64,000 nt of DNA, taken from assembly GCA_034766995.1 (NCBI GenBank), contig CM068321.1, positions 11,279,026-11,343,025 of the forward strand, written 5' to 3'. Each line of letters opens with the position of its first letter. Within the stretch, counting starts at the first letter, position 1. Origin of the DNA: Acanthacorydalis orientalis. Lineage: Eukaryota > Arthropoda > Insecta > Megaloptera > Corydalidae. Made by a program: the position numbers and the translations under genes. Of this stretch, positions 61,470 to 64,000 are shown in pieces. The notes under the pieces are model-generated. The model did not search any database, was not told the origin of the DNA, and was given only the letters and a program-made list of their open reading frames with translations.

Positions 61470-61592
61470 CAATCAGAAATGATCAATAATCAATTATTGA
61501 ACATTTATTATTAAAAATAATTTAGTATAGAAAGATTCTTGGTCTGTATATTGGGTGTATAATTAATTTATAAAACTAATTTTAGCCATATT
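61470..61592 (-). repeat. Dispersed AT-rich repeat, reverse copy
   Basis: On the minus strand it starts TGGCTAAAATTAGTTTTATA then AATTAATT, and ends GTTCAATAATTGATTATTGA then TCATTTCTGAT. It has the same block order as the plus-strand copies, with slightly wider spacing. Confidence 0.5.
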
Positions 61593-62480
61593 GACAAAAT
61601 TATATTATAACATAACTTCAATCAGATTATAATATATTTATTCATATTAGATAAAATTTCAAAATGAATTTGAAACAAGAAGTAAACACTTTTCTTAATT
61701 AGTTTAATTAGTATTAATAAATATTTTATTCTTAGTTGAAGAGTTGATGTTATGTCAGTATTATTATTGAAATCAAGACTCATACATAAATATATAGTTT
61801 ATTGATAAATTATCAATATCATAATTATAATTTGTGTTATGTAAATTAATTAATTGATAAATTGGCTCACGATCATGTCTACATAAATAATAGGAATTTT
61901 TTATTCCAAAAAATTATGTACATAAATTGTATTTTATTTTCACTTATATTCTGACTTGGGAAACCAATTCATATTTTGGCATCAAATTATATCTAAATAT
62001 CTAAGTGCGAAAGATGTTATCATTTATGTTATTTAATAAATAATACTTTCTATATATTTCATAATAAATTTAAAAACGCAACTTTCATTTCATCTAAAAA
62101 CATGTCCGTTATGCATATTGAATATAAATTTGTGAGTAATGAACATCATTTGTCTTTCTGTTTAAACCAACTGTCCTCCTATTAAATAAATGTTAAACTG
62201 ATGTATCGTAATTAGGGTTTTTCTGTATTACTGCATAAGATAAAATTTGGACTTCTAATACCGTAATAAGAAATTAATATTTAAAAAATATATAATTATA
62301 ATACACGTTTTAATGTATGAAATTATTTTAACTTTAAAGCATTTATTAAAAAAGATCCGTTTTTAAAATTTACGAAAAATTAAGGTTGAAACTTTTTATT
62401 ATCATTACATTGTGTTAAGAGACTCAAGAGATTATAATCATGCATATATAAAATTTAGTATATGACTATGTTATTTATTA

Positions 62481-63034
62481 TGTTGATAGAAAAATAATTG
62501 TTTTTTGTTTTCTGAATTCTAACTTTTATTTTTTTTAATGAATGTGTCATTTCATCGCGTTCATGTTAATATCATTTTTAAGTACATTTTTCGGTCTATA
62601 TTTTGGTAACATCGACTTTGGTTTTATTAATAATTTCGCTTTAAATTGGGTTATTGAATTAAAAATGTAAAACAAGCAAACAGAGGAACTTTTTGTTATG
62701 AGTTCAAGACAGGTGGTCAAGCAGCAAAAACTGCTAGTAAACTTAATGATGCTTTTGGTGTGGGTACTGTTAAGGAACGTATGGTGCAATGGTGATTCTA
62801 AAAATTTCGTGTAAGGGACGAAAGCCTTGAAGGTGAAGAAAGTTACGGGTGTTTTTAGTTCATAACAACCAACTGAAAGCGTTAATTGAATCAGAACCAC
62901 ACATAACAATTCGATTGCTTGCACAAAAGTTAGTCCTTAGTCATTCTATAATTTCGGATCACAAATGAGAAAATTGAATGTATATGAGATATGAATTTGA
63001 CGGCCATAAACCGCAATTATTTTTCTACCAACCT
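62481..63034 (+). mobile_element. Internally deleted mellifera-type mariner, copy B
   Basis: The left terminus is TGTTGATAGAAAAATAATTG. The right terminus is CCGCAATTATTTTTCTACCA then ACCT (ending 63034), each next to TA, so the ends are inverted repeats. The interior is collinear with copy A: identical-type leader (TCATTT...GTTCATG...AACATCGACTTTGG), then VMSSRQVVKQQKLL-type and KLNDAFGVGTVKERMVQW coding remnants with shifts, then a direct jump near 62960 to the 3' end. Both deleted copies share AATGTATATG-(A)-GATATGAA just before the terminus. The catalytic domain is missing. About 555 bases long, it is a nonautonomous derivative. Confidence 0.85.
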
Positions 63035-63039
63035 TATAA

Positions 63040-63335
63040 AATTAAATATAAAAATGTATCAAAGATCTCACATTAACAACTTAAATAACTTAAATAGAAA
63101 CACAATAGATATAAATTTATTAAACAGAAATATTCAATAATTTATTTTCATATAAGATTGATGAATAGAGATTTTTGTTTGAATAGTAGTTGTTCATGAA
63201 ACTTTCGAGATAAAATATGTGAAAACTATATATTTTGAAACAAAAAATTCTAGAAACTATTCTAGTAAGTACCAATCTGGGTTGAAAGTGATATAGAGGT
63301 TTTATATAATAATTTATCTAAGTTTTCGAGTTCAC
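63040..63335. other. AT-rich noncoding stretch
   Basis: Nothing recognised. Confidence 0.5.
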
Positions 63336-63540
63336 TGAGTATAATTCAATCCAGGTGTAATCGCACTACGCCACTGTATCTACTGATCGGCGCTTCACCC
63401 CATACCAAGAGATAATATATATTATGGTAGAGAGAGATCCAGAAATTGTTTTCGTTTTTGCTCAAATAAAATATAACTCCAACATACCATAATGGGTTGT
63501 CTCATACGAAATGTTCTTCCTTTTACTTCGCACACACATT
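63336..63540. promoter_or_regulatory. GC-richer segment
   Basis: Contains GTGTAATCGCACTACGCCAC, TGATCGGCGCTTCACCCC and a palindromic ATAATATATATTAT (63411-63424). It is a candidate regulatory element and no reading frame is supported. Confidence 0.25.
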
Positions 63541-63599
63541 TATGTTCTAACATATATACGGTCGTCATCCTGTTTTCTTTTTCTTGTCCTGTTTCTTTT

Positions 63600-63720
63600 T
63601 ATATATTGCCATCCTCTACACATACGAGTACATATGTGTACATATATATATACATATATGTGTATAGTGGATAGTTTTGTGTATGTACACATCCACCCAC
63701 CCACTTCGCATATAATATAT
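63600..63720. repeat. (CATA)n/(TATG)n-rich tract with CCACC cluster
   Basis: Alternating ACATATGTGTACATATATAT-type units are followed by CATCCACCCACCCAC. Confidence 0.7.
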
Positions 63721-63764
63721 CTGCTATAAAAATTGTCACATAAAAAGTTGAAATATTTTGACAC

Positions 63765-64000
63765 ATCCACTGTCTTTCCTTTGTATTTCGTTAGAGTTTT
63801 TCGGAAACGGCGTAACGAATCGTTTTTGCTAATAGTGTTTGGGTTGTTTATGTCAAAGCGTGTGATTTATGGCCATGTATAGCGATTATGATCAGTCTAT
63901 AACGGGCGTAGGTGTTTGCAGATAAGCCCGTTGTTACGCTTCGGCATTTTTTTAACGGCCTTTGGACTATTTGTGCAGTTTAAGCTCGATTTAGAAATGA
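63765..64000. promoter_or_regulatory. GC-richer segment at the window edge
   Basis: Complex sequence with TTTTCGGAAACGGCGTAACG, GTGATTTATGGCCATG and GCCCGTTGTTACGCTTCGGC, continuing beyond the window. It could be the start of a promoter island or an exon. The edge prevents a decision. Confidence 0.3.

Larger units (their letters stand above)
59690..62475. other. AT-rich noncoding stretch
   Basis: No gene is seen. Contains (TA)n arrays, a reverse dispersed-repeat copy at 61470-61592 and a slightly GC-richer patch at 60530-60660. Confidence 0.5.

Noticed and set aside
62547..62924. 125-codon minus-strand frame
   Set aside because: It is the antisense shadow of mariner copy B. The recognisable transposase remnants are on the plus strand.
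1..64000. tRNA, rRNA, known microRNA or CRISPR
   Set aside because: I looked for T-loop/anticodon patterns, rRNA-like GC-rich blocks, several conserved insect microRNA sequences and regularly spaced direct repeats. None was found by eye.

Overview
The window is strongly AT-rich, gene-poor eukaryotic DNA, most likely from an insect nuclear genome. A hymenopteran such as a bee is my best guess. The basis is: very many long (TA)n arrays; decayed mariner transposons, including mellifera-type copies; an RTE-like retrotransposon tail; and small CpG-containing GC islands in otherwise very AT-rich DNA. The organism is an inference. I see no bacterial operons, no rRNA, no recognisable tRNA and no CRISPR. 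No long intact protein gene is present. The longest open frame (about 190 codons, minus strand, 2583-3158) runs into a microsatellite and is not convincing.

Best host-gene evidence: a short exon at 24255-24397 on the plus strand. It has a start codon at 24298, an in-frame upstream stop at 24277, a secretory signal peptide and a strong GTGAGT donor. It lies 4 kb downstream of a CpG-rich, promoter-like island (19.73-20.52 kb). A second possible coding exon is at 11594-11727, inside another GC island that runs to 12.13 kb. Further GC-rich islands lie near 1.4, 2.9-3.2, 6.2-6.6, 31.8-32.1, 34.1-34.4, 35.85-36.24, 42.7-42.96, 45.77-46.44, 48.4-49.2, 54.9-55.1, 55.6-56.27 and 63.3-64.0 kb. They look like promoters, enhancers or small exons of one or more large genes with very long introns. 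I cannot name those genes.

Mobile-element layout: a DUF4817-type Tc1/mariner transposase remnant (15.66-16.36 kb, minus); the C-terminal end of an RTE-like non-LTR retrotransposon (18.12-18.60 kb, minus); a foldback element (36.90-37.15 kb); a near full-length but dead irritans-like mariner (40.71-41.96 kb, minus); a possible piggyBac-like short element (44.76-45.08 kb); three copies of one mellifera-type mariner family (50.32-50.88, 53.65-54.54 and 62.48-63.03 kb), two of them the same kind of internally deleted derivative; a MITE with about 34-bp inverted ends (56.67-56.86 kb); a probable Helitron 3' end (58.63 kb); and a pogo/Tigger-like remnant (59.01-59.68 kb). An older dispersed AT-rich repeat recurs at several places on both strands.

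The remaining sequence is low-complexity, intron-like AT-rich DNA with many (TA)n, (CA)n, (GA)n and (GATA)n tracts. Several transposons directly abut (TA)n arrays, as expected for elements that target TA. I found no clearly novel functional system. The most promising leads are the deleted mariner family, the foldback elements, the uncharacterised dispersed repeat and the GC islands.
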